Shown one piece after another: positions 43,910 to 53,097 of a stretch of 64,000 bases of DNA. Numbering within the stretch: position 1 is the stretch's first letter; every line of letters starts with the position of its first letter. The translations under genes were made by a program, and so were the position numbers. The notes beneath the pieces were generated by a model. That model worked only from the letters and a program-made list of their open reading frames with translations, ran no database searches and had not been told where the DNA came from. Origin of the DNA: Paranoxybacillus sp035645275 (GTDB lineage Bacteria; Bacillota; Bacilli; Bacillales; Anoxybacillaceae); NCBI GenBank assembly GCA_035645275.1, contig DASQMX010000005.1:1-64000 (forward strand), given 5' to 3'.

Positions 43910-45376
43910 TTAGAAATCAAATCGAGATGTAATCATTTTTTTGCGCGTATAGAAATTGACGCCGTCTTTTCCGTTTACATGAAGATCACCATAGAACGAA
44001 TCTTTCCAGCCAGAGAACGGGAAGAACGCCATCGTTGCTGGTACGCCGACATTGATCCCTAACATCCCTGCATCTGCTTCTTCGCGGAATTTACGGACGG
44101 CTTTCGCGTCTTTTGTATAAATCGTCGCACCGTTTCCGTATCTAGATTTGCGAATATACTCGAGCGCTTCATCCAAATCCTCTGCACGCAACAAGCTGAG
44201 AACCGGAGCAAAAATTTCTTCTTTGGCAATCGTCATATCCGGTTTGACATGGTCAAAAATTGTTGGACCAAGAAAGTTTCCTTCCGGCATTTCCTCCATT
44301 TCTTTGCGTCCGTCGCGAATTAATGTTGCTCCTTCTTCAATGCCTTTTTCAATGTATCCTAACACTTTCTCACGATGGGATTGACGAATGACAGGGGTTA
44401 ACAGCACTTCTTCATCCATGCCGTTGCCGATAATGAGTTCATCTGCTTTTTGTTTTAAAGCCTTCACAAACTTGCCGTTATCTCCAACGACTACGACTGC
44501 GCTGCAAGCCATGCAACGCTGCCCAGCGCTTCCAAAAGCTGAACTGATGATATGCTGTACTGCTGTCTCTATATCCGCGTCTGGCATGACAATATGATGG
44601 TTTTTCGCACCGGAAAGCGCTTGTACGCGTTTACCTTTGGTTGCTGCACGTTCGTAGACATATTTGGCGACAGGTTGAGAACCGACAAAAGAAATCGCTT
44701 TAATATCCTCATGATCAATTAAGGCATTTACGACATCATGAGCTCCGTGAACGACATTTAGAACTCCTTCCGGTGCGCCGGCTTGTGTAAATAATTCAGC
44801 CAATTTGTTAGCTAAGATAGGAGTTCGTTCGGACGGTTTTAAAACGAACGTATTCCCGCAGGCAATGGCTAATGGGAACATCCAAAGCGGCACCATCATC
44901 GGAAAATTAAATGGCGTAATACCGCCAACAACCCCGAGCGGATAACGGAACATTTCTGAATCAATATCTTCAGCAATCCCAGACAGTGACTCCCCCATCA
45001 TTAAAGTGGGTGCCCCCGCAGCGAACTCCACGCACTCAATCCCGCGCTGAATCTCACCATACGCTTCTTTGTATGCTTTCCCGTTTTCTTGAACAACAAG
45101 CCTTGCTAACTCCTCATGATGTTCATTCAATAAATGATGAAATTTAAACATAACCCGCGCCCGTTTCGGAACCGGAGTATTTTTCCATGTTTCAAACGCT
45201 TTTTTCGCAGCTTGAACAGCCTTCTCTACGTCTTCCTTTGTGGAAATCGGGACTCTTGCCAACACTTCTCCCGTCGCTGGATTTGGAACCTCCAACGTTT
45301 CTGTTCCGCTTGATTCTACCCATTGTCCGTTAATAAAGTTTTTTAATACCTTTGTCTCGTTCTTCGTTACAGTCAT
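43910..45376 (-). CDS. mmsA: CoA-acylating (methyl)malonate-semialdehyde dehydrogenase
   Basis: A 488-residue aldehyde dehydrogenase of the MmsA/IolA class. The catalytic Cys lies in GSAGQRCMACSAVV, an MMSDH-specific context, and VGGITPFNFPMMVPLWMFPLA and SFVGSQPVAKYVYE are family hallmarks. It converts malonate semialdehyde plus CoA to acetyl-CoA and CO2. In this context it completes beta-alanine breakdown. AGGAGG precedes ATG 45376. Confidence 0.92.
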   Translation of the reverse strand: MTVTKNETKVLKNFINGQWVESSGTETLEVPNPATGEVLARVPISTKEDVEKAVQAAKKAFETWKNTPVPKRARVMFKFHHLLNEHHEELARLVVQENGKAYKEAYGEIQRGIECVEFAAGAPTLMMGESLSGIAEDIDSEMFRYPLGVVGGITPFNFPMMVPLWMFPLAIACGNTFVLKPSERTPILANKLAELFTQAGAPEGVLNVVHGAHDVVNALIDHEDIKAISFVGSQPVAKYVYERAATKGKRVQALSGAKNHHIVMPDADIETAVQHIISSAFGSAGQRCMACSAVVVVGDNGKFVKALKQKADELIIGNGMDEEVLLTPVIRQSHREKVLGYIEKGIEEGATLIRDGRKEMEEMPEGNFLGPTIFDHVKPDMTIAKEEIFAPVLSLLRAEDLDEALEYIRKSRYGNGATIYTKDAKAVRKFREEADAGMLGINVGVPATMAFFPFSGWKDSFYGDLHVNGKDGVNFYTRKKMITSRFDF

Positions 45377-45655
45377 AACGGTAGACCTCCTATTTTTATT
45401 ATCAGAAAATTATTTCATTTTAACAAAATTATCTCTCAATTTGTAAAAGCCTTCATTAGACATAATGTAAAATTTCTAGCTTTATTCATTCCACAATATG
45501 ACAATCCCCTTTCACCTATTCATATATATCCAGATTGATTAGGAGAAAGTTTATAAGTTAGAAGCCCTACCGTAATTGTTGAACCATAGAGGTGTAACCT
45601 ATAAGACTATTGGCGCGTCTAAAGTATTACAAATCGTTTGGTGAGGTGTTCAAAA

Positions 45656-46069
45656 CTGCGAAATTACTTTATGGCGTTTTTTTTAATCACAACTTTTTTT
45701 GTAGCGGGATGCAAAAATGTAGAAAATCATTTTGAAACCCATTCCTCTGTTACAGCATACGAAAAGAAACAAGGTGTAATAAAAGTAGAACTAATGGGTG
45801 AAAATTTTGCTACATTTGAAAATGAGAAAGATATAGAGGTTTTTGTTAACGCTGTAAAAAATGCTAAAAAAATAGCTGGAGTTTTAGATGTAGTAAAGAG
45901 CAATTACGAATTTCATTTGATTTACGCAAATAACAAAACTAAATCCTTTTTTCTTTGGTTAGATAACGAGGAACAAACTGGAATGATAATGGATAAGGAA
46001 GATACACACACAGGTTACAAATTACAAAAAAGGGACGTATTGGAATTGCAAAAATTAGTAACAAAATAA
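45656..46069 (+). CDS. Putative lipoprotein of unknown function
   Basis: About 137 residues with an N-terminal hydrophobic segment FMAFFLITTFFVAGCKN, whose VAGC is a lipobox. The mature part has alternating strands (VIKVELMGENFATFENEKD, YEFHLIYANNKTKSFFLWL). The best-placed start is an unusual CTG at 45656, 7 bases after GAGGTG; ATG 45671 has no site and TTG/GTG options lie upstream. A terminator hairpin follows directly. Family not recognised. Confidence 0.6.
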   Translation: MRNYFMAFFLITTFFVAGCKNVENHFETHSSVTAYEKKQGVIKVELMGENFATFENEKDIEVFVNAVKNAKKIAGVLDVVKSNYEFHLIYANNKTKSFFLWLDNEEQTGMIMDKEDTHTGYKLQKRDVLELQKLVTK

Positions 46070-46097
46070 AAGCATCGAGGTCAATTCGATGCTTTTC
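46068..46097 (+). terminator. Intrinsic terminator of the lipoprotein gene
   Basis: AAAAGCATCGA-GGTCAAT-TCGATGCTTTT overlapping the stop codon. Confidence 0.75.
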
Positions 46098-46183
46098 CTT
46101 GTTTCATTTCAGTTTAAAATGAATAAATCGTTTTTTTAGGTAGAACCTGTTATATCAGAATTCACTATGATGTAACAGAGCCT

Positions 46184-46215
46184 CCAAAAAACTCCCCTAC
46201 TTTTGTAGAAGAGTT
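46184..46215 (-). terminator. Intrinsic terminator of pucR-like gene
   Basis: GAACTCTTCTAC-AAAA-GTAGGGGAGTT followed by TTTT on the minus strand, adjoining the stop codon. Confidence 0.68.
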
Positions 46216-47829
46216 CTATTGATCATTTTGAACATATTGATTTTCATCGCTCGGTGTTAAATATTCGTATACCTTAATCATAAATTCAATCGCTAAACGT
46301 TTTTCTGGACTCATAAAATCGTCGCCCAACAATTTTTCTAGCTTTTGAATACGATGATAGAGCGTTTGTCTAACTACAAATAATCTTTTGGCTGTTTCTT
46401 TTTTCGATCCGTTGCATGCCAAATAAATTTTTAATGTTTCCATCAGTTTGCCGTTGTATTTTTTATCATATTGGATGACAGGTTCTAAATATTCCATCAC
46501 CACTTCTTGCAAGTCGCTGTATTTATGAATAAGGGAGATAATGCGGTACATATGTAAGTCTTCATAAAAATGGCTATTTGCTTTTTTCTCAAGGTGGTGT
46601 TGAAGTTTAATCGTTTCAAGTGCGGTTCGATAACTTTTGTCCATATGAGAGAGGTTTTCTACAAACTTTCCGACACCCAGATAGAAATACGGCCCCCTTT
46701 TTTTATTGACAAAATCAGACTCCATCAAACGTTGAATTCCCGTTTTCATGCGGTTTTTCCATGTTTTGATGTCACGTTTGTTCAACATAATGAAAATGAC
46801 GCTATTGCGAAAATCAATGGAAAATGTATAGAAGCCTTGTTGTTCAAAAATGGTTCGAAACAATAATTTAAAATAAGTACTATCCAGGTTCGAGTATTGT
46901 CTCCATGATTTGAATTTACAAATACTAACAAATCCACCTCTTGGCTTTAATTCCGGTTCGTGATCGGTTAAATAGTCGGAAATGGCTTCGCTGCTATGTT
47001 CTCCTTCCAACCAACCCTTTAGCCACTCATTTTCTTGTGCCCGTTTTTTTTCCACGACATATAAATCACGTAATAAGTGTTGGGCAAGAGCCGTAGCCGT
47101 CCGGTCTAAAATAAGAAGATCAAATTCACTGATTTCTTTTTCTACTGAAACGATAGATAATTCGGCATACTCGTTGCCAAGAAGCTGTATCGCTTGAGAA
47201 GCTGTCTTTTTCGGTTGTTGGGATGGATGGACGAACAATGAAATCTGTTCTTGGGAATGTTCCACATGTTCCGGTACAAACTCCGCTTCTTTTCCGTTCA
47301 GCCGAAAAATCACTTGATGACCTAAATAGTTGTGTAGAAATTTTAAAATCTCATGATAATGCTCAATCGACAACAATTTTTTGTTTAATTGCTGTGAATA
47401 CGATTCTAAATTAGAGATCATTTGATAATGCTGGTTAATTAAGTAAGTGTGGATATCTTGGGTGATTTCGACGAAAGGAACTTCTTTTAAAAAGAGAATA
47501 ATTGGAAAGTGGTGTTCGTTGGCCAAATTAATGATTTCTTGTGGAATAGAAGAAGTATAGGTTCCCATTTCAATACATAATCCCGAAGCATCGCATTCAA
47601 TCAATTGATGCAAAAAAGAGATGAATAACGATTTATTTTCCTTCCATCCTACTCCGGTGGATAAGATGAGTTCTTTTCCGTTTAATAGTTTGTTAATTTT
47701 TGCGACCTCAACAATATGCACCCATTTCACCGTGCGGTTTAGCCCCTCACGCCCGGCAACCACTTGAATATGTTCAAAATGTTTCCTTTTTAAAACATCT
47801 GAAACGGTGAATTGAAAATGTTCATGCAC
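46216..47829 (-). CDS. PucR-family transcriptional regulator
   Basis: A 537-residue PucR protein. The N-terminal purine-catabolism domain starts FTVSDVLKRKHFEHIQVVAG with LILSTGVGWKE, the middle is the CdaR GGDEF-like region, and the C-terminus carries the HTH_30 domain (TLKIYLACNGSKKETAKRLF and VVRQTLYHRIQKLEKLLG). PucR regulators activate nitrogen-source catabolic operons; here the likely target is the adjacent pyrimidine operon. The start is GTG 47829 after AAGGAGG. Confidence 0.9.
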   Translation of the reverse strand: MHEHFQFTVSDVLKRKHFEHIQVVAGREGLNRTVKWVHIVEVAKINKLLNGKELILSTGVGWKENKSLFISFLHQLIECDASGLCIEMGTYTSSIPQEIINLANEHHFPIILFLKEVPFVEITQDIHTYLINQHYQMISNLESYSQQLNKKLLSIEHYHEILKFLHNYLGHQVIFRLNGKEAEFVPEHVEHSQEQISLFVHPSQQPKKTASQAIQLLGNEYAELSIVSVEKEISEFDLLILDRTATALAQHLLRDLYVVEKKRAQENEWLKGWLEGEHSSEAISDYLTDHEPELKPRGGFVSICKFKSWRQYSNLDSTYFKLLFRTIFEQQGFYTFSIDFRNSVIFIMLNKRDIKTWKNRMKTGIQRLMESDFVNKKRGPYFYLGVGKFVENLSHMDKSYRTALETIKLQHHLEKKANSHFYEDLHMYRIISLIHKYSDLQEVVMEYLEPVIQYDKKYNGKLMETLKIYLACNGSKKETAKRLFVVRQTLYHRIQKLEKLLGDDFMSPEKRLAIEFMIKVYEYLTPSDENQYVQNDQ

Positions 47830-47996
47830 CTCTTTTTCACCTCCTTAAAATAGATAACTCGCTCATTCTTTTGACGTAGTGGAATGAAAGAATATTGCGA
47901 TGAATTCGTGTCACCTGACTTGCCATGTTGCAAAAGTTAAACAGGTTCTATATAGTAATCATATTCAGCACAAAATAACAGATTCCTTCTAAACAG

Positions 47997-48033
47997 AAAA
48001 AAGAGGGACTGGCTGCCTCCCAATCCCTCTTCT
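47997..48033 (-). terminator. Terminator at the end of the pyrimidine operon
   Basis: AAGAGGGA...TCCCTCTT followed by TTTTTC on the minus strand, directly after the last small gene. It separates the operon from pucR. Confidence 0.72.
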
Positions 48034-48039
48034 CAATCA

Positions 48040-48270
48040 TTAATGAATAGGAATATAGATTTGAATTTCTTTCATCATCCAATTGAACTGTTCTTGGTCG
48101 TGAAAATCGTCACTGCTCCAATTATCAATAATCCATTGCACAAGTTCTTCCGGCGTATTAAATACTTCCCCACTCGAATCGGCTTTTCGAATCATGTATC
48201 TACCGTTGTCCTCATCAATCGTCACTTCACATGGAAAAGCACTATCCTTTGCTTGCAAAGAAAATTCCAC
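48040..48270 (-). CDS. Small protein, pyrimidine operon ORF 2
   Basis: A 76-residue acidic protein (FPCEVTIDEDNGRYMIRKAD, then FNTPEELVQWIIDNW). GTG 48270 follows AGAGGA. It is the last gene of the permease transcript. No family recognised; the VTIDEDNGRYMIRK and EELVQWI pattern suggests a small strand-helix fold. Its constant place beside the uracil-type permease is all that hints at function. Confidence 0.62.
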   Translation of the reverse strand: MEFSLQAKDSAFPCEVTIDEDNGRYMIRKADSSGEVFNTPEELVQWIIDNWSSDDFHDQEQFNWMMKEIQIYIPIH

Positions 48271-48346
48271 GGTGATTCCTCTTATAAATATTTTTAATAT
48301 TAAGAAATCAAAAGGCGCGCTTGGGCTACTAATGACATTTACTGGA

Positions 48347-48580
48347 TTATTGCGCTTGTTTCATTTGTTGAATTAACAGAGACGAAAAATATTTGCGGGC
48401 ATCGGCATTTTTGATGTGCAATGTTTCTGTGAATTTCTTTTTTTCGACAGGATCCGGTTTTTTTAATTCAAATTCTACAAACGCTCCGCTTAAATTTTCT
48501 TTGACACTTTTGATGTAATACCCCTGTTGGATTAAATAGTCGATTTGATCCCTCTCCGCTAAAAATTCTTGATAAGACAT
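48347..48580 (-). CDS. Small protein, pyrimidine operon ORF 1
   Basis: A 77-residue soluble protein (MSYQEFLAERDQIDYLIQQG, GAFVEFELKKPDP, NADARKYFSSLLIQQMK) with a strong AAAGGAGG site, 14 bases after the permease stop. No family recognised. The N-terminal helix and the central strand pair resemble small regulatory or chaperone-like proteins, but no function can be given. Confidence 0.65.
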   Translation of the reverse strand: MSYQEFLAERDQIDYLIQQGYYIKSVKENLSGAFVEFELKKPDPVEKKKFTETLHIKNADARKYFSSLLIQQMKQAQ

Positions 48581-48594
48581 CCTGATCGCCTCCT

Positions 48595-50076
48595 TTAATC
48601 TAACGAAATAGTTGCATTTTCGCTAACAACAGAAGATGATACCCCAACGTTATCTTCGATTTGCCAATCTCTGCCCACGGTGATCCCTAAATATTTTTCA
48701 TCATCTGGATCTTCAATTTCTGCTTGCTTATATTTTTGGAACCACCAATATTTCGCTAAAAAGTAATAACATACCGCACCGACAAGGAAACCGACGACAA
48801 AGGAATAGTTGGCAAGGAAATAGGCTGCTGTTCCACCAATGATCCAGGAGATAAATCCAGCAAGATTAAAACCGTTTAAATAACGGAATTGCCCGTCTTC
48901 TTTATAAAGGTCATATACATTGACGCGCCGTTTGCGAAGCAAATAATAGTCGGCAAACAAAATCCCGACAATGGATGATAATACACCGCCGCAGACTAAC
49001 AATGCCGGAATGATAATGTTAAACAAACTCCAAGGTTGAACGATCGTTCCGGTGAGACCTGCAGCAAATACCCCCGCCCAAAATGGAAACTTTGGGCCGC
49101 CGACATTGGAGAAAATCGTCGCCGCTGGAATGACATTTGCTGACGTGTTTGTGGACCATTGGGCAAGGACAATCATGAGTAATAAAATACCTAGAATCAT
49201 TCCGCTGGCTGCTTCTTGAAGGGCAAACACAGGATCATAGTTTTGAAGTGCAATATAGGAAACCGCACCAATCACAACCATAAACGTTTGGGTAACGGTT
49301 AAAGCAAATATATTCCCAATAAGTGACGCTTTATTTCGTCTAAACCAGTTTTTTTCATATTTTGGCGCTTTAATGAACCTTGAAATCGAAGGCATATCCG
49401 CAGCAAGTGTAGACCAGAACCCCATATTACTCATGATCACGACGATAAAGGCTGTGACAGCCGCCCCGCCAGTGACGGGATTTTCCACCCAAGACCAAAT
49501 ATGGCGGCCCTCTTCTAACGCCCTTTCAGAAAGCGTTGTGTACATCCAAGCAGAAATGATAATAATGATCGGAGCGGCCAAATCCGCAAATCGTTCAATC
49601 GCTTTAATTCCTAAGGCTGTATTGATTAATTGGACAGCCGCGAAAATGAGATAGCACAAAAACCAATTATCAAAATCAAATAAAATGTTTAATATTCCGT
49701 TTATGGCTGTTGAGCCGAAATACGTATTAATACCGAACCAACAGGAAGCGGCAAATCCGCGGATGATAGAAGGGATATGTGTGCCAATCGTTCCAAACGG
49801 TGCGCGCATATAGACCGGGAACGATAAACCATGCTCAATACCAATATCTCCAATGATAGTCATAAATAAGCCAATCGCCGCCGAACCAATGATTGTCGCC
49901 AAAATGACCCAACCAAGAGATAAGTTTTGCACACCAGCACCGCCAATGGCAAACGCTGCAAGCACCACTGCCATGCCAACCCAAATGAACGCGAACCCTA
50001 ACGCACCAATGGTTTTACCGCTGTGTGCGATCGGCAAAAGGTCTGGGGATTTTAAATAATTCGATTTCTTACTCAT
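48595..50076 (-). CDS. NCS1-family nucleobase permease
   Basis: A 493-residue NCS1 (cytosine/uracil/allantoin/hydantoin) transporter with 12 membrane segments. Landmarks are SPDLLPIAHSGKTIGALGFA at the N-terminus, SFPVYMRAPFGTIGTHIPS, SCWFGINTYFGSTAING and MSNMGFWSTLAADMPSISRF. AAGGAGTGATGGT precedes ATG. Its position in the operon makes uracil, dihydrouracil or a hydantoin the likely substrate. Confidence 0.91.
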   Translation of the reverse strand: MSKKSNYLKSPDLLPIAHSGKTIGALGFAFIWVGMAVVLAAFAIGGAGVQNLSLGWVILATIIGSAAIGLFMTIIGDIGIEHGLSFPVYMRAPFGTIGTHIPSIIRGFAASCWFGINTYFGSTAINGILNILFDFDNWFLCYLIFAAVQLINTALGIKAIERFADLAAPIIIIISAWMYTTLSERALEEGRHIWSWVENPVTGGAAVTAFIVVIMSNMGFWSTLAADMPSISRFIKAPKYEKNWFRRNKASLIGNIFALTVTQTFMVVIGAVSYIALQNYDPVFALQEAASGMILGILLLMIVLAQWSTNTSANVIPAATIFSNVGGPKFPFWAGVFAAGLTGTIVQPWSLFNIIIPALLVCGGVLSSIVGILFADYYLLRKRRVNVYDLYKEDGQFRYLNGFNLAGFISWIIGGTAAYFLANYSFVVGFLVGAVCYYFLAKYWWFQKYKQAEIEDPDDEKYLGITVGRDWQIEDNVGVSSSVVSENATISLD

Positions 50077-50386
50077 ACCATCACTCCTTCAATCAGGCTT
50101 TTTTCATTCAAAAATAAGCCTTTGCTTAAAGAACAGCGCATTTGCTCACCTTACCATCGTTTGACAATAAACGTAAATCTCCATCTGCGTGAAGATTCGC
50201 GTCTCTCTACTGCTGATTTGTTAAACCAATTGGATTCTAAACAGCGGTGGTCTCCGACTGACTTGCCGCTGCTTAGAACAGGAGCAAGGTCAAGCAATTG
50301 CATGGAGTGATTCATATGGAGTGATAAGATTGCTCATGATTTTAGAGTACAGCCTGAGCAACGTCCCTAATGAATCGTCCATCCTA
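50077..50386. other. Gap between dihydropyrimidinase and permease genes
   Basis: No supported gene. A hairpin CAGCGG...CCGCTG (50242-50271) could pause or attenuate read-through from the dihydropyrimidinase gene on the minus strand, and an A/T-rich segment before 50076 may hold a permease promoter. A 62-codon plus-strand frame here has no site and is discounted. Confidence 0.35.
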
Positions 50387-51805
50387 TTAAATGGTTAATT
50401 TCTCATCTTGCTTTGAAACTGTATCATTTCCGTATTTTGCTCGCTTTAAATATTGACCATAACCCGCCTTTCCGACAAATGTTTTGTCACGAATAACAAA
50501 TTCGCCTCTAGAAAGGACAGACACCGGTTCACCCGTGACTTTCATTCCTTCAAACGCATTGTAATCGACGGCCATATGATGGGTTTCAGCTGAAATAATA
50601 CGTTCCACATTTGGATCGAAAATGACTAAGTCGGCATCAGTTCCTACAGCAATGGTGCCTTTTTTCGGGAATAATCCAAACAGCTTCGCAATTCTTGTAG
50701 ACATGATGTCGACAAATTGATTTAATGTAATTCTTCCTTTCTTCACACCTTCACTAAAGAGGATACTTACGCGATCCTCAATGATCGGTCCGCCGTTCGG
50801 AATTTTTGTGAAATCGCCTCTGCCAAGTTCTTTTTGCCCTTTAAAGTCGAAGGAGCATTGGTCGGAACCTAACGTTTGTAGTTGACCGTTTTTCAAAGCA
50901 TTCCACAACACATCTTGATGCCATTTTTCGCGAAGCGGAGGAGACCAGACGTATTTCGCGCCTTCAAAATTCGGCTTTTCTAAGTAAGATTGGTCAAGAA
51001 CTAAATATTGTGGACATGTTTCTCCCCATACATCCAATCCTTTGTTGCGCGCTTCAGCAATTTTTTCCACGGCTTGTGCGCAGGAAACGTGAACGACATA
51101 AAGTTGAGAGCCGGCGAGTCCGGTTAATTGGCATGCGCGTCCTGTCGCCTCCCCTTCCACTTCCGGTGGTCTTGTCAGCGCATGGTAAATCGGATCGGTG
51201 TTGCCATCAGCGAGCGCTTTTTTCGTTAAATAATCGATAACGTCACCGTTTTCGGCATGAACCATCACAAGGGCACCAAGCTCTTTCGCAGCCACTAACG
51301 TACGGTATAAAGTGCCATCGTCCGCTTGGAATACATTTTTATACGCCATGAATACTTTAAACGATGTAATCCCTTCTTCTTCAATGACTTTCGGCAATTC
51401 TTCCAACACATCGTCATTAATTTCGCCAATCATTAAATGAAATCCATAATCGATGACCGCTTTTCCTTTTGCTTTGTTATGCCAAATTTCAATCGCTTTT
51501 TTCAATGGCTCGCCTTTATTTGTTAAACAAAAGTCAATAATCGTTGTCGTTCCGCCAAATGCCGCTGCGATCGTTCCTGATTCAAAATCGTCTTTTGTCA
51601 CCGTGCCACCAAACGGCATATCTAAATGCGTATGCGGATCAATGCCGCCCGGAAACACATAACATCCTTTTGCGTCAATCACTTCCGCGTCTTTTTCCTC
51701 TAAATTTCGGCCAATCATCGCAATTTTACCGTCTTCAATCAGCAAATCGGCTTTATACGTATCGGTTGCCGTGACAATCGTTCCGTTTTTAATGATCTTT
51801 TTCAC
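50387..51805 (-). CDS. hydA: Dihydropyrimidinase (D-hydantoinase)
   Basis: A 472-residue cyclic amidohydrolase with the metal-binding GIDPHTHLDMPF, the carboxylated Lys in TSFKVFMAYK, VHAENGDVI, VHVSC and GSDQCSF. It opens dihydrouracil to N-carbamoyl-beta-alanine. The start is GTG 51805 with only a weak AGGA 8 bases upstream. The upstream DNA is not its natural 5' flank: a TnpB-related relic and its structured 3' end stop 8 bases before the start, which may lower its translation. Confidence 0.93.
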   Translation of the reverse strand: MKKIIKNGTIVTATDTYKADLLIEDGKIAMIGRNLEEKDAEVIDAKGCYVFPGGIDPHTHLDMPFGGTVTKDDFESGTIAAAFGGTTTIIDFCLTNKGEPLKKAIEIWHNKAKGKAVIDYGFHLMIGEINDDVLEELPKVIEEEGITSFKVFMAYKNVFQADDGTLYRTLVAAKELGALVMVHAENGDVIDYLTKKALADGNTDPIYHALTRPPEVEGEATGRACQLTGLAGSQLYVVHVSCAQAVEKIAEARNKGLDVWGETCPQYLVLDQSYLEKPNFEGAKYVWSPPLREKWHQDVLWNALKNGQLQTLGSDQCSFDFKGQKELGRGDFTKIPNGGPIIEDRVSILFSEGVKKGRITLNQFVDIMSTRIAKLFGLFPKKGTIAVGTDADLVIFDPNVERIISAETHHMAVDYNAFEGMKVTGEPVSVLSRGEFVIRDKTFVGKAGYGQYLKRAKYGNDTVSKQDEKLTI

Positions 51806-51812
51806 TTCGCAT

Positions 51813-52025
51813 CCTGGTTACTAAAATCTATAAAAATCGACACATCGCGATGGAACCAGAAAACATCGCCTGCCGCCCGGATTTTCACCGAGTTCCATCA
51901 GGAAGGGAATCCCCTTGTCATTCACCTATTGTGAAAGACACCCCGTGGCTCGCTGTTAGCGACGGCACCTGTCGTGCACCATTCCTTCCATCGGTCAGTA
52001 CACGACAACGATTTTCGTAACCAGG
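51813..52025 (-). ncRNA. Structured 3' flank of the TnpB-related gene (candidate omega/reRNA)
   Basis: A 213-base region between the tnpB-like stop and hydA. It is bounded by a 16-base inverted repeat differing at one position (GATTTTCGTAACCAGG at 52010-52025 against CCTGGTTACTAAAATC at 51813-51828). Inside are further stems: GTCGTGTAC/GTGCACGAC, CGCT-AAC-AGCG, GTCTTTCAC-AATAG-GTGAATGAC and GATGGAAC/GTTCCATC. In IS200/IS605 elements the region just after tnpB encodes the guide-bearing omega RNA; the guide would here come from the hydA start. Expression is unproven. Confidence 0.5.
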
Positions 52026-52026
52026 T

Positions 52027-52884
52027 TTACACCTCCTTCAGTTGAATTTGATACTGGTTCAGCCAACAACATTTGTGCAACACATTCCATAATGACCATT
52101 CATGCTCTTGTTTGAAGTTCTCTATTTTGCCTAACATCATCGCGATCAATTGGCGTTGTTTCGTTCCGCTGTTCGATTGCTTGTAGGATTCTTCCATAGA
52201 CCCTAACATGGCCATCAAATAGCGTTTCACTTTACTTTTTATGGTGTCAATGAGTTCCTTTGGTAACCGTTCACGATATCCTAACCCTCTCCTGCCAATC
52301 ACCAAAGCGGCACTTTCATGAACGGATACCCCATACTTTTTCATATACTTAAAACGTCCGATGACACTTGTGTACGCCGGATTCACCTTTTTGATGCGAA
52401 ACCCAAGCCGTAAGCCCCGACGAAGGATGGTGTCAGTCAGTTTTTTCTTTTTGAAAGCGTGTGTCAATCGATTGAATCGTTTGTCCGTATCGTGCTGCTG
52501 TCTTAGTTGAATGTTTTCGATGACCACTGCCCCCACATTCTCTTGAAGCAGCCAATCATACATATCACGCACGGTTTCGCCAATGATGTTGTTTCTCTTA
52601 TTCGCTCTTACGTATTCCAGTTCATGACAGTAAAACACTTTTGATTGAAGAAAATTTCCTTGTTTTGAAACGATACTCACCGCGATTCGGTCAATGTTGA
52701 TATCAATCCCAGCAATTCGCTCCGCTTGAATCGGTTCATCGTAGGGAAGTTCTCTACCATACACTTCTTCCTCATAAATGAGATGGAGATAATACTCTCC
52801 GTTTTTGCGTTTGATTTCGACGGTGTACGGTTGATATTCCATGATAGGCTTCCCTTTTGAATTCACGCCCACCTGCTCACCCAT
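52027..52884 (-). CDS. TnpB-related protein, 5'-truncated
   Basis: A 285-residue fragment of an IS200/IS605 TnpB-related nuclease. RuvC-like motifs are GIDINIDRIAVSIV (Asp 61), VVIENIQL (Glu 123) and SVHESAALVIGRRGLG (Glu 180 in place of the usual Asp). No zinc-ribbon Cys pairs lie between motifs II and III. The frame is open for about 21 codons before ATG 52884 but is then stopped, so the N-terminal wedge/REC part is lost. No tnpA is present. It lies between preA and hydA, which are normally adjacent in one operon. Confidence 0.72.
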   Translation of the reverse strand: MGEQVGVNSKGKPIMEYQPYTVEIKRKNGEYYLHLIYEEEVYGRELPYDEPIQAERIAGIDINIDRIAVSIVSKQGNFLQSKVFYCHELEYVRANKRNNIIGETVRDMYDWLLQENVGAVVIENIQLRQQHDTDKRFNRLTHAFKKKKLTDTILRRGLRLGFRIKKVNPAYTSVIGRFKYMKKYGVSVHESAALVIGRRGLGYRERLPKELIDTIKSKVKRYLMAMLGSMEESYKQSNSGTKQRQLIAMMLGKIENFKQEHEWSLWNVLHKCCWLNQYQIQLKEV

Positions 52885-53097
52885 GATGACATCGATGATT
52901 TCCTGTTCATATTTTTCAGGAACAAGGAAGGGGGAGATGATTTTTTATCATAAGACGGGAGACGATGGAAAAGATGGAGAACATCCATCCCCCATGTTCA
53001 ATCACAGGAGATTTTTACATGATTTCATACATTTTTATAGATGTTTAACAAACTGCTTATACCTCCTTTTTTGTTTGGATCTAGTCATGTTAAAAGT

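Noticed and set aside
50122..50310. 62-codon plus-strand frame upstream of hydA end
   Set aside because: No binding site and no similarity recognised; lies antisense in the gap between operon genes.
51813..52025. Resemblance to a cobalamin riboswitch (GGTGAAAATCCG, AGGTGCCG)
   Set aside because: The AAAGGGAA and CCCGCxACTGT core boxes are missing, and the region is bounded by a transposon-like inverted repeat after a TnpB-related gene.
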